A stretch of 64,000 nt of DNA from an uncultured Raoultella sp. (GTDB taxonomy: Bacteria > Pseudomonadota > Gammaproteobacteria > Enterobacterales > Enterobacteriaceae), in the NCBI GenBank assembly GCA_900759445.1, contig CAAEVH010000063.1, positions 18,557-82,556 on the forward strand. The letters run 5' to 3'. Under the pieces are notes generated by a model. That model was given only the letters and a program-made list of their open reading frames with translations, did no database searches and was not told the origin of the DNA. Position numbers and translations under genes: made by a program. Positions 39,750 to 50,012 of this stretch are shown piece by piece. Positions within the stretch are counted from its first letter, which is position 1. Every line of letters begins with the position of its first letter.

Positions 39750-41690
39750 ATGGGCAAACTGAGACTGACAATGGCACAGGCGCTGGTGAAGTTCCTTGAT
39801 AACCAGTTTCTCGACGTGGATGGCGAAGAGCATAAATTCGTAAAAGGTATTTTCGCCATCTTTGGCCACGGCAACGTGCTGGGGCTGGGCCAGGCGCTGG
39901 AACAAGACAGCGGCGAAATGCGGGTCTTCCAGGGGCGTAACGAACAAGGTATGGCGCACGCCGCCACCGGTTTTGCCCGCCAGTCTCTGCGCCGCCAGAT
40001 CATTGCCTGCACTTCTTCCGTCGGTCCGGGGGCGGCCAATATGATTACCGCCGCCGCGACGGCCACCGCCAACCGCATTCCTCTGCTGCTGCTGCCCGGC
40101 GATGTGTTTGCTAGCCGTCAGCCGGATCCGGTGCTGCAGCAGGTTGAGCAAAGTTATGACCTCAGCATCAGCACCAACGACGCCTTCCGGGCCGTCAGCA
40201 AATACTGGGATCGCATTACGCGCCCGGAACAGCTGATGAGCGCCTGCATTAACGCGATGCGCGTCCTGACCGATCCGGCGGAAACCGGCGCCGTCACTCT
40301 CTGTCTGCCGCAGGATGTGCAGGGCGAAGCCTGGGATTACCCGGAGTCGTTCTTTGTTCGCCGCGTGCATCGTCTCGATCGCCGTCCGGCCAGCGCCGCC
40401 CAGCTGGCGGATGCGGTGGCGGCCATTAGGGCCAGCCGTAAACCGCTGATTATTTGCGGCGGCGGGGTGAAATATGCCGGTGCCGGGGAAGCCCTGTCCC
40501 GCTTCGCGGAACGCTACGGCATTCCGTTCGCAGAAACTCAGGCCGGGAAAGGGACGGTGGTCTCCTCCCATCCGCTGAACGTCGGCGGCGTCGGCGAAAC
40601 CGGCTGCCTGGCCGCCAACCTGCTGGCGAAAGAAGCCGATTTGGTTATCGGTATCGGCACCCGCTTTAGCGATTTCACCACCTCATCAAAATGGTTGTTC
40701 CAGCACCCCGGCGTGCGCTTTCTGAATGTCAACGTCAGCAACTTCGATGCCTGGAAACTTGACGGCATTCCGCTGCTGGCCGATGCCCGCGAAGCCCTGA
40801 CGTCACTGGACAGCGCGCTGGCCAGCGAAGGCTGGCAGGCGAACTGGGGCGCGCAGATTGACAGCGTCCAGAGCCGCCAGCTGAAAGAGACCCAGCGCGT
40901 CTATCAGGCCGTCTGGCAGGAAGAGGCTTTTGTCCCGGAAGTCGATGATGCTCTCGATCGCGAGTCGGTATATCGGGAATTTCGCCAGATCACCGACTCC
41001 ACGCTGACCCAGAGCAGCGTGCTGGGGGTACTCAATGAAACGCTTGCGGCGGATGCGGTAATTGTGGCGGCAGCGGGCAGCTTGCCCGGGGATCTGCAGC
41101 GCGTCTGGCGCAACCGGGCCCCCAACACCTATCACGTAGAGTACGGCTACTCCTGCATGGGCTATGAAGTGAATGCCGCGCTGGGGGTGAAGCTGGCGCA
41201 GCCGCAAACCGAAGTCTATTCCCTGGTCGGAGACGGCTCTTTCATGATGCTGCACTCTGAGCTGGTGACCTCGTTGCAGGAGCGGGCGAAGATCAACGTG
41301 GTACTGCTCGACAATATGGCCAACGGCTGCATCAACAACCTGCAGATTGGCCACGGTATGGGCAGCTTCGGCACCGAGTTTCGCTATCGCTCAGCGGAGA
41401 ACGGGCAGCTGCAGGGCGGCCTGGTGCCGGTCGATTTCGCCACTATTGCGGCGGGCTACGGTTGCAAAACCTGGCGTGTCACCACCCTGAATGAACTGCG
41501 TCAGGCGCTGGATGCCGCGCGTCGCGAGACGATCAGCACGCTGATTGATATTAAAGTGCTGCCGAAGACCATGGTGCATTCCTACGGCAGCTGGTGGAAC
41601 GTCGGCGTCGCCCAAACGGCCTTGTCAGAACGTATTCGCAAAGTTGCTGAAATGATTAATGAAAAACGCGCCGAAGCGCGGGATTACTAG
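39750..41690 (+). CDS. iolD: 3D-(3,5/4)-trihydroxycyclohexane-1,2-dione acylhydrolase
   Basis: 646 residues, starting at ATG 39750 ([10 protein letters not shown]) after AATAAGGA; a TTG three codons upstream is less likely. A thiamine-diphosphate enzyme that opens the inositol ring to 5-deoxyglucuronate. [13 protein letters not shown] carries the ThDP-activating Glu, and [15 protein letters not shown] the Mg-ThDP motif. First gene of iolD-iolG-TIM-iolE. Confidence 0.96.
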   Translation: MGKLRLTMAQALVKFLDNQFLDVDGEEHKFVKGIFAIFGHGNVLGLGQALEQDSGEMRVFQGRNEQGMAHAATGFARQSLRRQIIACTSSVGPGAANMITAAATATANRIPLLLLPGDVFASRQPDPVLQQVEQSYDLSISTNDAFRAVSKYWDRITRPEQLMSACINAMRVLTDPAETGAVTLCLPQDVQGEAWDYPESFFVRRVHRLDRRPASAAQLADAVAAIRASRKPLIICGGGVKYAGAGEALSRFAERYGIPFAETQAGKGTVVSSHPLNVGGVGETGCLAANLLAKEADLVIGIGTRFSDFTTSSKWLFQHPGVRFLNVNVSNFDAWKLDGIPLLADAREALTSLDSALASEGWQANWGAQIDSVQSRQLKETQRVYQAVWQEEAFVPEVDDALDRESVYREFRQITDSTLTQSSVLGVLNETLAADAVIVAAAGSLPGDLQRVWRNRAPNTYHVEYGYSCMGYEVNAALGVKLAQPQTEVYSLVGDGSFMMLHSELVTSLQERAKINVVLLDNMANGCINNLQIGHGMGSFGTEFRYRSAENGQLQGGLVPVDFATIAAGYGCKTWRVTTLNELRQALDAARRETISTLIDIKVLPKTMVHSYGSWWNVGVAQTALSERIRKVAEMINEKRAEARDY

Positions 41691-41737
41691 AACAGAACGC
41701 TCACCTTGAACCCTACAGAATCACGGAGAAAACCACT

Positions 41738-42751
41738 ATGTCACTCAAATTAGGTGTCATCGGCGCTGGCGCCATCGGGAAAGAACATATCCGTCGTTGT
41801 ACCCAGGTCTTACAGGGAGCCACCGTGGTGGCGGTGTCGGATATCAATGCGGAGAGCGCACGTGCGGCGGTAGCGCTGCCGGGCGTGCAGGCGGAAATCT
41901 ACACCGACGGCCACGATGTTATCCAGTCCAGCGATGTCGACGCTATCCTTGTCACCTCGTGGGATCCGACGCACGAAGAGTATACTCTCGCGGCGATCGC
42001 CGCCGGCAAACCGGTGTTCTGCGAGAAGCCGCTGGCGATGAGCGCGGAAGGCTGCCGCCGCATTGTCGATGCGGAAATGAAAGCGGGCCGCCGCCTGGTG
42101 CAGGTGGGCTTTATGCGCCCTTACGATGAAGGCTACCTGGCGCTGAAAAAAGTCATTGATGATGGTGATATCGGCGCGCCGCTGATGCTGCGCTGCGCAC
42201 ACCGTAACCAGTCGGTCGGTGAGAACTACACCACCGACATGGCGATCACCAACACACTGATCCACGAGCTGGACGTGCTGCGCTGGCTGCTCAACGATGA
42301 CTACTGTTCGGTACAGGTGCGCTTCCCGCGCTCTACTTCCCATACCCACGCGCGTCTGAAAGACCCACAGATTGTGTCGTTTGAAACCAAAAAAGGCACG
42401 TTGATCGACGTGGAAGTCTTCGTCAACTGCCAGTACGGCTACGACATTCAGTGCGAAGTGGTGGGAGAAACCGGTATTGCCCGCCTGCCTGAGCCGTCAG
42501 CAGTACAGATGCGCAAAGCCGCTAACCTGTCGACCGCCATCCTGACCGACTGGAAGGATCGCTTTATCAAAGCCTACGACGTGGAGCTGCAGGCCTTCAT
42601 CAATGATGTTCAGGCAGGTCAGCTGCAGGGTCCATCGGCATGGGACGGCTATGCGGCATCCGTGGCTGCTGACGCCTGTATTAAAGCCCAGGGAACCAGC
42701 GAGCCGGTTGAGGTGACGCTGCCTGAGTGCCCGGCATTCTACAAACGCTAA
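41738..42751 (+). CDS. iolG: Inositol 2-dehydrogenase
   Basis: 337 residues of the GFO/IDH/MocA family. Rossmann motif [15 protein letters not shown] at the N-terminus, the [13 protein letters not shown] sugar-dehydrogenase signature with the conserved Lys, and the catalytic Asp/His pair in [12 protein letters not shown]. Oxidises myo-inositol to 2-keto-myo-inositol with NAD+, first pathway step. Preceded by a purine-rich site (CACGGAGAAAA). Scyllo- or chiro-inositol activity cannot be excluded. Confidence 0.92.
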   Translation: MSLKLGVIGAGAIGKEHIRRCTQVLQGATVVAVSDINAESARAAVALPGVQAEIYTDGHDVIQSSDVDAILVTSWDPTHEEYTLAAIAAGKPVFCEKPLAMSAEGCRRIVDAEMKAGRRLVQVGFMRPYDEGYLALKKVIDDGDIGAPLMLRCAHRNQSVGENYTTDMAITNTLIHELDVLRWLLNDDYCSVQVRFPRSTSHTHARLKDPQIVSFETKKGTLIDVEVFVNCQYGYDIQCEVVGETGIARLPEPSAVQMRKAANLSTAILTDWKDRFIKAYDVELQAFINDVQAGQLQGPSAWDGYAASVAADACIKAQGTSEPVEVTLPECPAFYKR

Positions 42752-42793
42752 TCCGCCTCTCGCTTACGGAACTTCTTTGAACAGGTAACGACG

Positions 42794-43678
42794 ATGAAAA
42801 TTGCTTTCGACGTTGATGTGATTCGCGATCTCGGGATTACCCGGATGGTCCACCAGGTTGCGGAATGGGGTTACAAGTACATTGAGCAATCGCCCCATCC
42901 GCAGATTAACCCGTTCTACAAACATCCGCGCGCCGGTCGGGAAGTGATTGCCGAGTACAAACAGGCGCTGCGTGAGACCGGCGTGGAGATCTCCTCGTTT
43001 ATCTGCGTTTACCGCTGGTCCGGCCCGGATGAACTGCGCCGTCAGGCGGCGGTAAAAAACTGGAAACGGCTGATCGAAGTGGCGGTAGAAATGGGTGTGC
43101 AGGTGATCAACACCGAGTTTTCCGGCGATCCGAATCAGCCGGAAATCTGCGAAGAGATGTTCTATCGCTCGATGGATGAGCTGCTGCCCATTTTCGAGCG
43201 CGAAGGTATTCGCGTGGAGATTCAGGCGCATCCGTGGGACTTCTGCGAAGAGAACAACGAAACCGTCGATATCGTGAAGTCGTTCCGTAGCGAGAATGTG
43301 AAGTACGTATACAGCGTTCCGCACACTTTCTTTTATGACAAAGGGAAAGGTGAGGTCGAGAAAATGCTGCGCTATGCGGGAAGCGATCTCTCCCATGTGC
43401 TGATCGCCGATACCCGCAACCATACCAAGCACTGCCGCTATATCGTTAATCCGCCGGGCGTGGATGCCGCGGTCCACCAGCATGTGGGCGTTGGCGAGGG
43501 GGATGTGGATTTCGACGCGCTGTTCCGCACCCTGCGCGAAATGAAATTTGCCGAGCAGACCTTCAAGGTCGGCGGCGCGCCGATTGTGGCCGCCTCGCTA
43601 TTTGGCTACCCGGAAAAAATGAAATACCAGGCAGTGGAAACCCGTGAACTCATCGAACGTGAATTGCTGCGTCGCTAA
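42794..43678 (+). CDS. TIM-barrel sugar isomerase/epimerase in iol operon (IolH-like)
   Basis: 294 residues of the AP-endonuclease-2 TIM-barrel family; it begins [20 protein letters not shown] and has likely metal ligands in [20 protein letters not shown] and GEGDVDF. It sits between iolG and iolE in the same direction. By position and size it corresponds to IolH of other iol operons, whose reaction is not settled. Could be an inosose isomerase or epimerase. Confidence 0.75.
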   Translation: MKIAFDVDVIRDLGITRMVHQVAEWGYKYIEQSPHPQINPFYKHPRAGREVIAEYKQALRETGVEISSFICVYRWSGPDELRRQAAVKNWKRLIEVAVEMGVQVINTEFSGDPNQPEICEEMFYRSMDELLPIFEREGIRVEIQAHPWDFCEENNETVDIVKSFRSENVKYVYSVPHTFFYDKGKGEVEKMLRYAGSDLSHVLIADTRNHTKHCRYIVNPPGVDAAVHQHVGVGEGDVDFDALFRTLREMKFAEQTFKVGGAPIVAASLFGYPEKMKYQAVETRELIERELLRR

Positions 43679-43701
43679 AGCGCGGCAACAGGAGCATTTT
43701 T

Positions 43702-44601
43702 ATGAACAAAGATAATGTAAAACTGGCGATCGCCCCTATCGGCTGGACCAACGATGATATGCCTGAACTGGGCAGCGAAAATACCTTTCAGCAGATTGTC
43801 AGCGAAATGGCGCTGGCGGGGTTTAGCGGCAGCGAAGTGGGCAGCAAATACCCGCGCGATCCGGCGGTGCTGAAGCCGATGCTGGATATTCGCGGCATTC
43901 AGATCTGCAATGCCTGGTTCAGCACCTTTTTTGCCAACGGGCAGCGGGAAAAGACCATTGACGAGTTTGTGAATCACATGAATTTCCTGCACGCGATGGG
44001 GGCGAGAGTGATTGGCTGCTCCGAGCAAAGCGGCAGCATTCAGGGGCTGGAAAAACCGATTCTCGGCGAGGCAAAACCCTGCTTCAGCGAGGAAGAGTGG
44101 CAGCGCGTCGCCGAAGGCTACAACACGCTGGGGCGCCTGGCCGCCGAGAAGGGCATGCAGGTGTGCCTGCACCACCATATGGGGACCGGTATTCAGACCA
44201 GCGAAGAGATCGACAAATTTATGTCGCTGGTCGATGACAAAGTCTTTCTGCTGTACGACACCGGACACGCCTGGTATTCCGAAGGGGGCGAAGCGCCGAT
44301 GCTGGCGATCCTCAAGAAATACCTGCCGCGTATCAACCACGTGCACCTGAAAGATGTCCGTCCTCCGGTGATTGAGCAGGTTCGTCGCGAAGGGCTGTCA
44401 TTCCTTGATGGCGTGAAGAAAGGCACCTTCACCGTGCCTGGCGATGGCGTGATCGACTTCCGTCCGGTGTTCAAACTGCTGGACGACCATGGTTACAAAG
44501 GCTGGATGGTGGTTGAAGCCGAACAGGATCCGGCGCTGGCTAACCCCTTCGAATACGCCCTCAAAGCGCGTAAATACATTCGTGAAACGGCAGGAATCTA
44601 A
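43702..44601 (+). CDS. iolE: Myo-inosose-2 dehydratase
   Basis: 299 residues. Dehydrates 2-keto-myo-inositol to the diketone used by IolD. The N-terminus [15 protein letters not shown] is the family hallmark. Metal ligands are suggested in [33 protein letters not shown] and VVEAEQDP. Preceded by AACAGGAG. Last gene of the iolD-G-H-E unit, followed by a strong terminator. Confidence 0.96.
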   Translation: MNKDNVKLAIAPIGWTNDDMPELGSENTFQQIVSEMALAGFSGSEVGSKYPRDPAVLKPMLDIRGIQICNAWFSTFFANGQREKTIDEFVNHMNFLHAMGARVIGCSEQSGSIQGLEKPILGEAKPCFSEEEWQRVAEGYNTLGRLAAEKGMQVCLHHHMGTGIQTSEEIDKFMSLVDDKVFLLYDTGHAWYSEGGEAPMLAILKKYLPRINHVHLKDVRPPVIEQVRREGLSFLDGVKKGTFTVPGDGVIDFRPVFKLLDDHGYKGWMVVEAEQDPALANPFEYALKARKYIRETAGI

Positions 44602-44616
44602 TCGTTGATCCACTTT

Positions 44617-44647
44617 CAGGCCACACAGCGCTGTGGCCTGTTTTTTT
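44617..44647 (+). terminator. iolDGE operon terminator
   Basis: CAGGCCACA and TGTGGCCTG form a perfect 9-bp stem around CAGCGC, followed by seven Ts. Confidence 0.92.
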
Positions 44648-45026
44648 GCCCCATCAGCCAGCAATTTCTCAAGGCGTACAACGAAAAAATACCTTGTTGA
44701 GGCTCGGGACTCTGTGCATTCAGATAACAGCGAATCTTCTCTCAAACAAGGCGGGATTGGTCAGCCAGGCTGTACCGTCTGCCTGTCGCGCTATTTAGCT
44801 GCAGGCTCGGCAATGCGATGTCTGTCTTCTGGCATCTGTGCTGGCCGGCTAATTCGCAAGGACTCTATGGATCTTCACCAGGCAACAGGTGATATCGGGA
44901 TATCCCCGTGGTGTAACACGCAACCACCCATGGTGATGGAGGATTATCTCTACGTAAATATATAACCCCGCTGAAAGTGGCTACACAGGCGTCCTGATTT
45001 TGTTATTCACGACTGAAGCTGCAAAT
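44648..45026. other. Gap of about 380 bp at the start of the AT-richer accessory module
   Basis: No open frame here has a good start and family resemblance. Base composition shifts from the GC-rich iol genes to the AT-richer DNA of the next module. It may mark an old insertion boundary. No tRNA or clear direct repeat is visible. Confidence 0.5.
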
Positions 45027-46481
45027 TCATGCTCTTTTTTCTTCCAGACTGAACATAATATTGTGTTTTTTCACTTTATACTGCAGCGCTCCACGTGAAA
45101 TTCCCAGCATCCTTGCGGCTTTAGCCACGCACCCATGAGCTTCTTTTAAAGCCTCGATTAAGATCTGGTATTCATACTGCTCAAGTTTATCCGTCAATGT
45201 CCCTTCTTCGACGGTGAGGTTTTCACGATAGGTTTCGACCAGAGAAGCGCTTTGCGAGGATGCTTCGGCAGAAAAATGTGTAATGACATCGGTTTCATGA
45301 TTAAAGAAAAGCTCAGTCAACGGACCCGGCGTTTTTTGAAGTAAGAGACTCCTCACAATGACGTTTTCCAGCATCCTGACGTTACCCGGCCAGTCGTAAT
45401 CAAGTAGCTGCTTTTCAACCGATGCAAGGAAAGGATAAACATCCTTGTTGCTATTCGCCTGGTGTTTGGCCATAAAATGGCGAGCCAGAGGAATAATTTC
45501 ATCTTTCCTCTCTCTGAGGGGAGGGATAACCACCATACCAATTTCTAACCTGTAGAACAGATCGTCACGTAATCTCTTCTGTCTGATCATATCGAAAGGA
45601 GATTCATTCATTGCCGCGATAATGCGGATATCTGCTTTTAGTTCTTTACTACCTCCTACTTTCCAGAATGTCTTCTCCTGTAAAAAACGGAGTATTTTCC
45701 CCTGCACATCGACCGGCAACGCATTCAGCTCATCAAGAAACAGCGTGCCTCCATGAGCAAGCTCAAGATAGCCGCGAGTATTTTCTGCGCCAGTGAATCC
45801 CCCCTTCACCGTGCCAAAGAGAGTGCTCTCAATGAGCGTGACCGGCAATGCGCCGCAGTTCAGCGCTATAAAGGGTTTATGACGACGGGGGCTGTGATTG
45901 TGAACGAAATTCGCCAGTAACTCCTTCCCGGTTCCTGTTTCGCCAATCACCATAACCGGCACATGACTCGCCGCCAGTCGTGCTGCACGATCGAGAACCT
46001 GCTGCATCGCTTCTGAATCATGAATAATTTCGGGTTGCTCCCCCGCGTCCCGACTAAACAATTTTTCATTGAGCACAGACAAATGACGCTGCAACTTTCG
46101 AAAACGGGAAAGATCCTGGCCTGACTCGATGACACCCATTATCTTCCCGGAGGAGTTGAAGAGTGGCACCGTTGTATGCTGATAATCAATCAGTTTACCG
46201 CTGGGAGTATAATAACTTTTCTGGTGATTAATTGATTCCTCACCATATCGCAGTGCCCTGAGCATTTCATTGTCATCAGCATGAATGGAAGGAAAAGCCC
46301 TAAGCATGTGTCTGCCGAGAACATCCTTACGCTGACACTCATCCAGATCGGCATTTTCCTGGTTGTAATAAACATGTTCCCCTGCCGCATTCAGGACCGA
46401 AAAAGGCTGGCCAAGGACATCAAAAAAGCGCTCAAAAACTTTTATTGCCGCCTGTAATTCGTGATCAATATCAACTTTCAC
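45027..46481 (-). CDS. Sigma-54-dependent activator with PAS sensor
   Basis: 484 residues from GTG 46481, chosen because GGGAGG is placed eight bases ahead; an ATG 34 codons upstream has no such site. A PAS-type N-terminal domain (about 5-125, PFSVLNAAGEHVYYNQENAD and GKIMGVIESGQDL) is followed by the AAA+ domain (Walker A GETGTGKE, Walker B GGTLFLDELN) and a Fis-type HTH at the end (VAKAARMLGISRGALQYKVK). The sigma-54 contact loop reads GGFTGA instead of GAFTGA. Divergent from a permease that has a -24/-12 promoter, so it very probably activates that operon in response to a small substrate. Confidence 0.9.
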   Translation of the reverse strand: MKVDIDHELQAAIKVFERFFDVLGQPFSVLNAAGEHVYYNQENADLDECQRKDVLGRHMLRAFPSIHADDNEMLRALRYGEESINHQKSYYTPSGKLIDYQHTTVPLFNSSGKIMGVIESGQDLSRFRKLQRHLSVLNEKLFSRDAGEQPEIIHDSEAMQQVLDRAARLAASHVPVMVIGETGTGKELLANFVHNHSPRRHKPFIALNCGALPVTLIESTLFGTVKGGFTGAENTRGYLELAHGGTLFLDELNALPVDVQGKILRFLQEKTFWKVGGSKELKADIRIIAAMNESPFDMIRQKRLRDDLFYRLEIGMVVIPPLRERKDEIIPLARHFMAKHQANSNKDVYPFLASVEKQLLDYDWPGNVRMLENVIVRSLLLQKTPGPLTELFFNHETDVITHFSAEASSQSASLVETYRENLTVEEGTLTDKLEQYEYQILIEALKEAHGCVAKAARMLGISRGALQYKVKKHNIMFSLEEKRA

Positions 46482-46517
46482 TTTTTTTCCTCCCGACTGA
46501 TTAAAATCTGGCGCCCT

Positions 46518-46531
46518 GCTTAAATTTAAGC
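46518..46531. promoter_or_regulatory. Candidate enhancer (UAS) for the sigma-54 activator
   Basis: GCTTAAATTTAAGC, a perfect 14-bp palindrome, lies about 75 bp upstream of the -24/-12 promoter, in the normal window for activator binding, and close to the regulator's own start. Confidence 0.55.
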
Positions 46532-46605
46532 GAAGTGATGATTTTTGGCTATGGGTATTTTTTCTAAATATGCATAAATTCAATAAGTTAAAAATGTAAA
46601 ATAAC

Positions 46606-46621
46606 TGGCATATGTATTGCT
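46606..46621 (+). promoter_or_regulatory. Sigma-54 (-24/-12) promoter
   Basis: TGGCATATGTATTGCT fits TGGCAC-N5-TTGCW with GG and GC 12 bp apart. It faces the permease-amidase genes and leaves a 5' leader of about 90 nt. Confidence 0.85.
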
Positions 46622-46723
46622 TTATTAACCTCGGCAGGATGAATGATAAACGACAACGCGTTAATAGCTACCCGATATGTACCGGGAAATTAATAAACCG
46701 TCAAATATAACAGGAAGCCTCTT

Positions 46724-48121
46724 ATGGACTCACAAAGTAATAAGGGAAGAATGGGAATAACACAAATTTCATTATTTTGTATGTGTGCGGTTATTGTCCT
46801 TGAAACGCTTACTGCTTCGGCAGCAATAGGCCCCAGCGGTCTTTTCTGGTGGGGGATAACTTTAATATTTTTCATTGTCCCTTACTCATTGATCACTTCA
46901 GAGCTGGGTACGGCTTATCCTGCGGAAGGCGGTATATATGACTGGATCCGCAGGGCTTTTGGTGCACGTATGTCAACCAGAGCCGTTTATTTATACTGGT
47001 TGGCCGGTGGCCTTTGGATGCCGGCAGGGTATATTCTCTTCGCCGGTATGTTTGCTCGTGTTTTTATGCCGGAATTGTCCCTGATGTGGCAGGTGGCAAT
47101 AGTTCTGGTGATGAGCTGGCTCACGATCGCTTTCATTAATTTTAAAACCAGCGTGGGTATCTGGCTGACAGTCTCCGGGGCAATTTTTAAAATTACCGTG
47201 ATAATGATCCTTGGTATCGCCGGGTTTTATCATCTGTTTGTGCATGGGCCTGCCAACGAATTTTCGCTTCAGACGATGCTCCCTTCAGCATCTTCAGGTA
47301 TCGGGTTCCTGGCCGTCATTGTTTATAACCTTGTCGGATTAGAGCTGGTTGCCTGTATGGGTAAAGAGCTTCGCAATCCTGTGAGAGATATGCCCCGGGC
47401 CATTCTTTTAGCTTCTCTGGCCATTGCTTTCCTTTACGTGTTCGGCTCCATGGGGATTCTGATGGCCATTCCCCTGGAAAATCTCAATCTTGTTTCCGGT
47501 ATAGTCGATGCCCTTGGTCCGTTGCTTGGGGAAGGCAGTCCACTCATTATTCTGGTCTGTGTCTTTTTTATGCTTTCGATTGTTGGTAACCAGGTGACGT
47601 GGGCTATGGCGCCCAGTCGTGCTGCAGCGGAAGCCGCGAGAGAAGGTGAACTACCCGCTTTTATTGGTCGTTGGCACCCCAGGAACAATACACCTTACTG
47701 GGCTAATCGTATTTTAGGAATCGTTTCGACAGTTATAACTTTAGTTTACGCCTGGTTTGCCCAAGGGGATAATGCAAACATGTTCTGGTCAATTTTCTCT
47801 TTTTCCAGTGCCTGTATTATTATCAGCTACCTTTTATTTTTCGCCTCATTTATTAAGCTTCGCATTTGTGATACATCCACGCCTAGACCATTTAAAGTAC
47901 CGGGGGGATTGCCAGTTGCTATCGGCTGCTCGCTGTTGTGCATGGTGTTTATTTTTATGTGCGCCATGCTATTTATTTTCCCGGATTTACCCAAAGGCAT
48001 TATTGAGTGGCACCATAGTGGCCCAATCCTGTCGGGAGTCATTATTGTCCTGGCTGTGGGTGACATTATTATTCGGCGCGCTGAAAAGTCCCATGAAAAA
48101 CTAACGCAAGCCGTAAATTAA
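46724..48121 (+). CDS. APC-superfamily amino acid/amide permease
   Basis: 465 residues with about 12 hydrophobic segments. The opening segment (ISLFCMCAVIVLETLTASAA then IGPSGLFWWG) and FIVPYSLITSELGTAYPAEGGIYDWIRRAFG (TM2-loop) match the APC amino acid transporter pattern. It is expressed from the sigma-54 promoter and followed by an amidase, so the substrate is probably an amino acid amide or a related amine; that is inference. Codon use and base composition are AT-richer than the iol genes. Confidence 0.85.
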   Translation: MDSQSNKGRMGITQISLFCMCAVIVLETLTASAAIGPSGLFWWGITLIFFIVPYSLITSELGTAYPAEGGIYDWIRRAFGARMSTRAVYLYWLAGGLWMPAGYILFAGMFARVFMPELSLMWQVAIVLVMSWLTIAFINFKTSVGIWLTVSGAIFKITVIMILGIAGFYHLFVHGPANEFSLQTMLPSASSGIGFLAVIVYNLVGLELVACMGKELRNPVRDMPRAILLASLAIAFLYVFGSMGILMAIPLENLNLVSGIVDALGPLLGEGSPLIILVCVFFMLSIVGNQVTWAMAPSRAAAEAAREGELPAFIGRWHPRNNTPYWANRILGIVSTVITLVYAWFAQGDNANMFWSIFSFSSACIIISYLLFFASFIKLRICDTSTPRPFKVPGGLPVAIGCSLLCMVFIFMCAMLFIFPDLPKGIIEWHHSGPILSGVIIVLAVGDIIIRRAEKSHEKLTQAVN

Positions 48122-48196
48122 TGTTTTGAGGATAGTAATAAATTAACCAGAGAATAAGTCCTTAACGTAAATAATCCTGATAAAGGAGTATGGTCT

Positions 48197-48295
48197 ATGA
48201 AAAAGAGCGATGAGAACTGCAATATGTCTGGCTCGGGAGAGCGAAACAATCAATCATTCATTTTGATCCAGGAGGGAGCAGCATGTTCGAAGTAA
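48197..48295 (+). CDS. Small 32-residue ORF overlapping the amidase start
   Basis: ATG 48197 is preceded by AAAGGAG (48182-48188) and encodes MKKSDENCNMSGSGERNNQS and a further 12 residues, ending at TAA 48293-48295, 13 bases past the amidase ATG. No family is recognised. The layout (good ribosome site, end overlapping the next start) suggests translational coupling or a leader peptide. It could also be a chance frame. Confidence 0.4.
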   Translation: MKKSDENCNMSGSGERNNQSFILIQEGAACSK

Positions 48296-49986
48296 CCGAG
48301 GTGTCTATTGCCGAGCTGCGAAAAGCGCTTGAGTCAGGTCAAACCACAGCGGTCGAGCTGGTTAAGGCTTATCTTGCCCGAATAGATGCCTACAATGGCC
48401 CCGAGACGCAGACTAAATTGAATGCTGTGGTTGTACGTAACCCTGATGCGCTCGCGGAAGCAGAGGCCTCGGACGCGCGTCGTGCCCGTGGCGAACCCTT
48501 GGGTCCACTGGATGGCATACCTTATACCGCTAAGGACAGCTATTTAGTTAAGGGCCTTACCGCCGCTGCCGGTAGCCCGGCCTTTAAGGATTTAATTGCC
48601 CAGTACGATGCGTTTGCCGTCGAGCGCTTACGCACCGCAGGTGCCATCTGCCTGGGTAAAACCAACATGCCGCCAATGGCTAATGGCGGCATGCAGCGAG
48701 GTCACTACGGGCGCGCTGAAAGTCCGTATAACGCCGATTATCTTACCGCACCGTTCGCCTCCGGTTCTTCTAATGGTGCCGGTACGGGTACAGCGGCGAG
48801 TTTCTCCGCATTTGGCCTGGCTGAAGAAACCTGGTCGAGCGGCCGAGGCCCTGCTTCTAATAATGGTCTGTGCGCTTATACGCCGTCACGCGGCGTGATT
48901 TCTGTTCGCGGTAACTGGCCGCTGACGCCAACAATGGATGTGGTGGTACCTTACGCCCGTACGATGGTCGACCTGCTTGAAGTTCTGGATGTTGTTGTTG
49001 CCGACGATCCAATAACTCGTGGCGACCTGTGGCGGCTGCAGCCCTGGGTGAAAATACCCAAATCTTCGGAGGTTCGGCCTGCTTCCTACCTGGAGCTCAA
49101 CGTCAAACCCGATACGCTTAAAGGCAAACGCTTCGGCGTGCCGCGGATGTTTATTAATAAAGATGAGTTGGCCGGTACGGGTGAAAATCCCGGTATTGGT
49201 GGGCCAACCGGTCAACGCATTCATACGCGCGCTTCGGTGATAGACCTTTGGGAAGCCGCGCGAAAAACGCTGGAAGAGGCTGGCGCAGACGTTGTGGAAG
49301 TGGATTTCCCGCTGGTATCAAACTGTGAAGGTGACCGTCCCGGTGCGCCAACCGTATTTAATCGTGGGATCGTCTCGCCAGAGTTCCTCAATGATGAGCT
49401 ATGGGAACTGTCTGGCTGGGCTTTTGACGAATTCCTGCGCGCCAACGGTGATCCTGAACTTAACAAACTGGCGGATGCCAACGGTCCCCTTATATTCCCG
49501 CACGATCTGGGCACGCTCCCGAACCGCGAAGGCGATCTCGCGGCGGGCATGGAGGAGTATGTCAATATGGCCAAACGTGGCCTCAAAGCGTACAACCAAA
49601 TCGCAAGCGTACCGGATGGTCTGCGCGGTCTGGAGAAAACGCGTAAGTTGGATCTGGAAGAGTGGATGGACGAGCTCAGACTTGATGCCGTGCTGTTCCC
49701 GACCGTGGCTGACGTCGGACCGGCGGATGCGCATATCAACCCTGCTTCGGCCGATATCGCCTGGAGCAATGGCGTCTGGGTCGCTAACGGTAACCTCGCC
49801 ATTCGTCACCTGGGTGTCCCGACCGTTACCGTCCCCATGGGGGTGATGGCCGATATAGGTATGCCTGTAGGTCTCACCTTCGCCGGTCGGGCTTATGACG
49901 ACAATAATCTGCTCCGCTTTGGGTCGGCTTTTGAAGCAACCGGTAGTCAACGTCTGGTACCGCCGCGCACACCTCCTCTGCGTTAA
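48283..49986 (+). CDS. Amidase signature family hydrolase
   Basis: 567 residues, preceded by GGAGGGA. The Ser-cisSer-Lys triad can be read as Lys84 in YTAKDS, Ser162 in SGSSNG and nucleophile Ser186 in ETWSSGRGPAS. The long subfamily (with TPSRGVISVRGNWPLTPTMD and a C-terminal VTVPMGVMADIGMPVGLTFAG) includes bacterial and fungal amidases of unknown substrate. It should cleave a carboxamide, releasing ammonia, in line with the sigma-54 control of the operon and the permease ahead of it. Confidence 0.88.
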   Translation: MFEVTEVSIAELRKALESGQTTAVELVKAYLARIDAYNGPETQTKLNAVVVRNPDALAEAEASDARRARGEPLGPLDGIPYTAKDSYLVKGLTAAAGSPAFKDLIAQYDAFAVERLRTAGAICLGKTNMPPMANGGMQRGHYGRAESPYNADYLTAPFASGSSNGAGTGTAASFSAFGLAEETWSSGRGPASNNGLCAYTPSRGVISVRGNWPLTPTMDVVVPYARTMVDLLEVLDVVVADDPITRGDLWRLQPWVKIPKSSEVRPASYLELNVKPDTLKGKRFGVPRMFINKDELAGTGENPGIGGPTGQRIHTRASVIDLWEAARKTLEEAGADVVEVDFPLVSNCEGDRPGAPTVFNRGIVSPEFLNDELWELSGWAFDEFLRANGDPELNKLADANGPLIFPHDLGTLPNREGDLAAGMEEYVNMAKRGLKAYNQIASVPDGLRGLEKTRKLDLEEWMDELRLDAVLFPTVADVGPADAHINPASADIAWSNGVWVANGNLAIRHLGVPTVTVPMGVMADIGMPVGLTFAGRAYDDNNLLRFGSAFEATGSQRLVPPRTPPLR

Positions 49987-50012
49987 TCAGGCTGGGCTGC
50001 CGGATTTGTGGA

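Noticed and set aside
44648..45026. Short frames between iolE and the sigma-54 regulator
   Set aside because: No good start signals and no family features; treated as non-coding.
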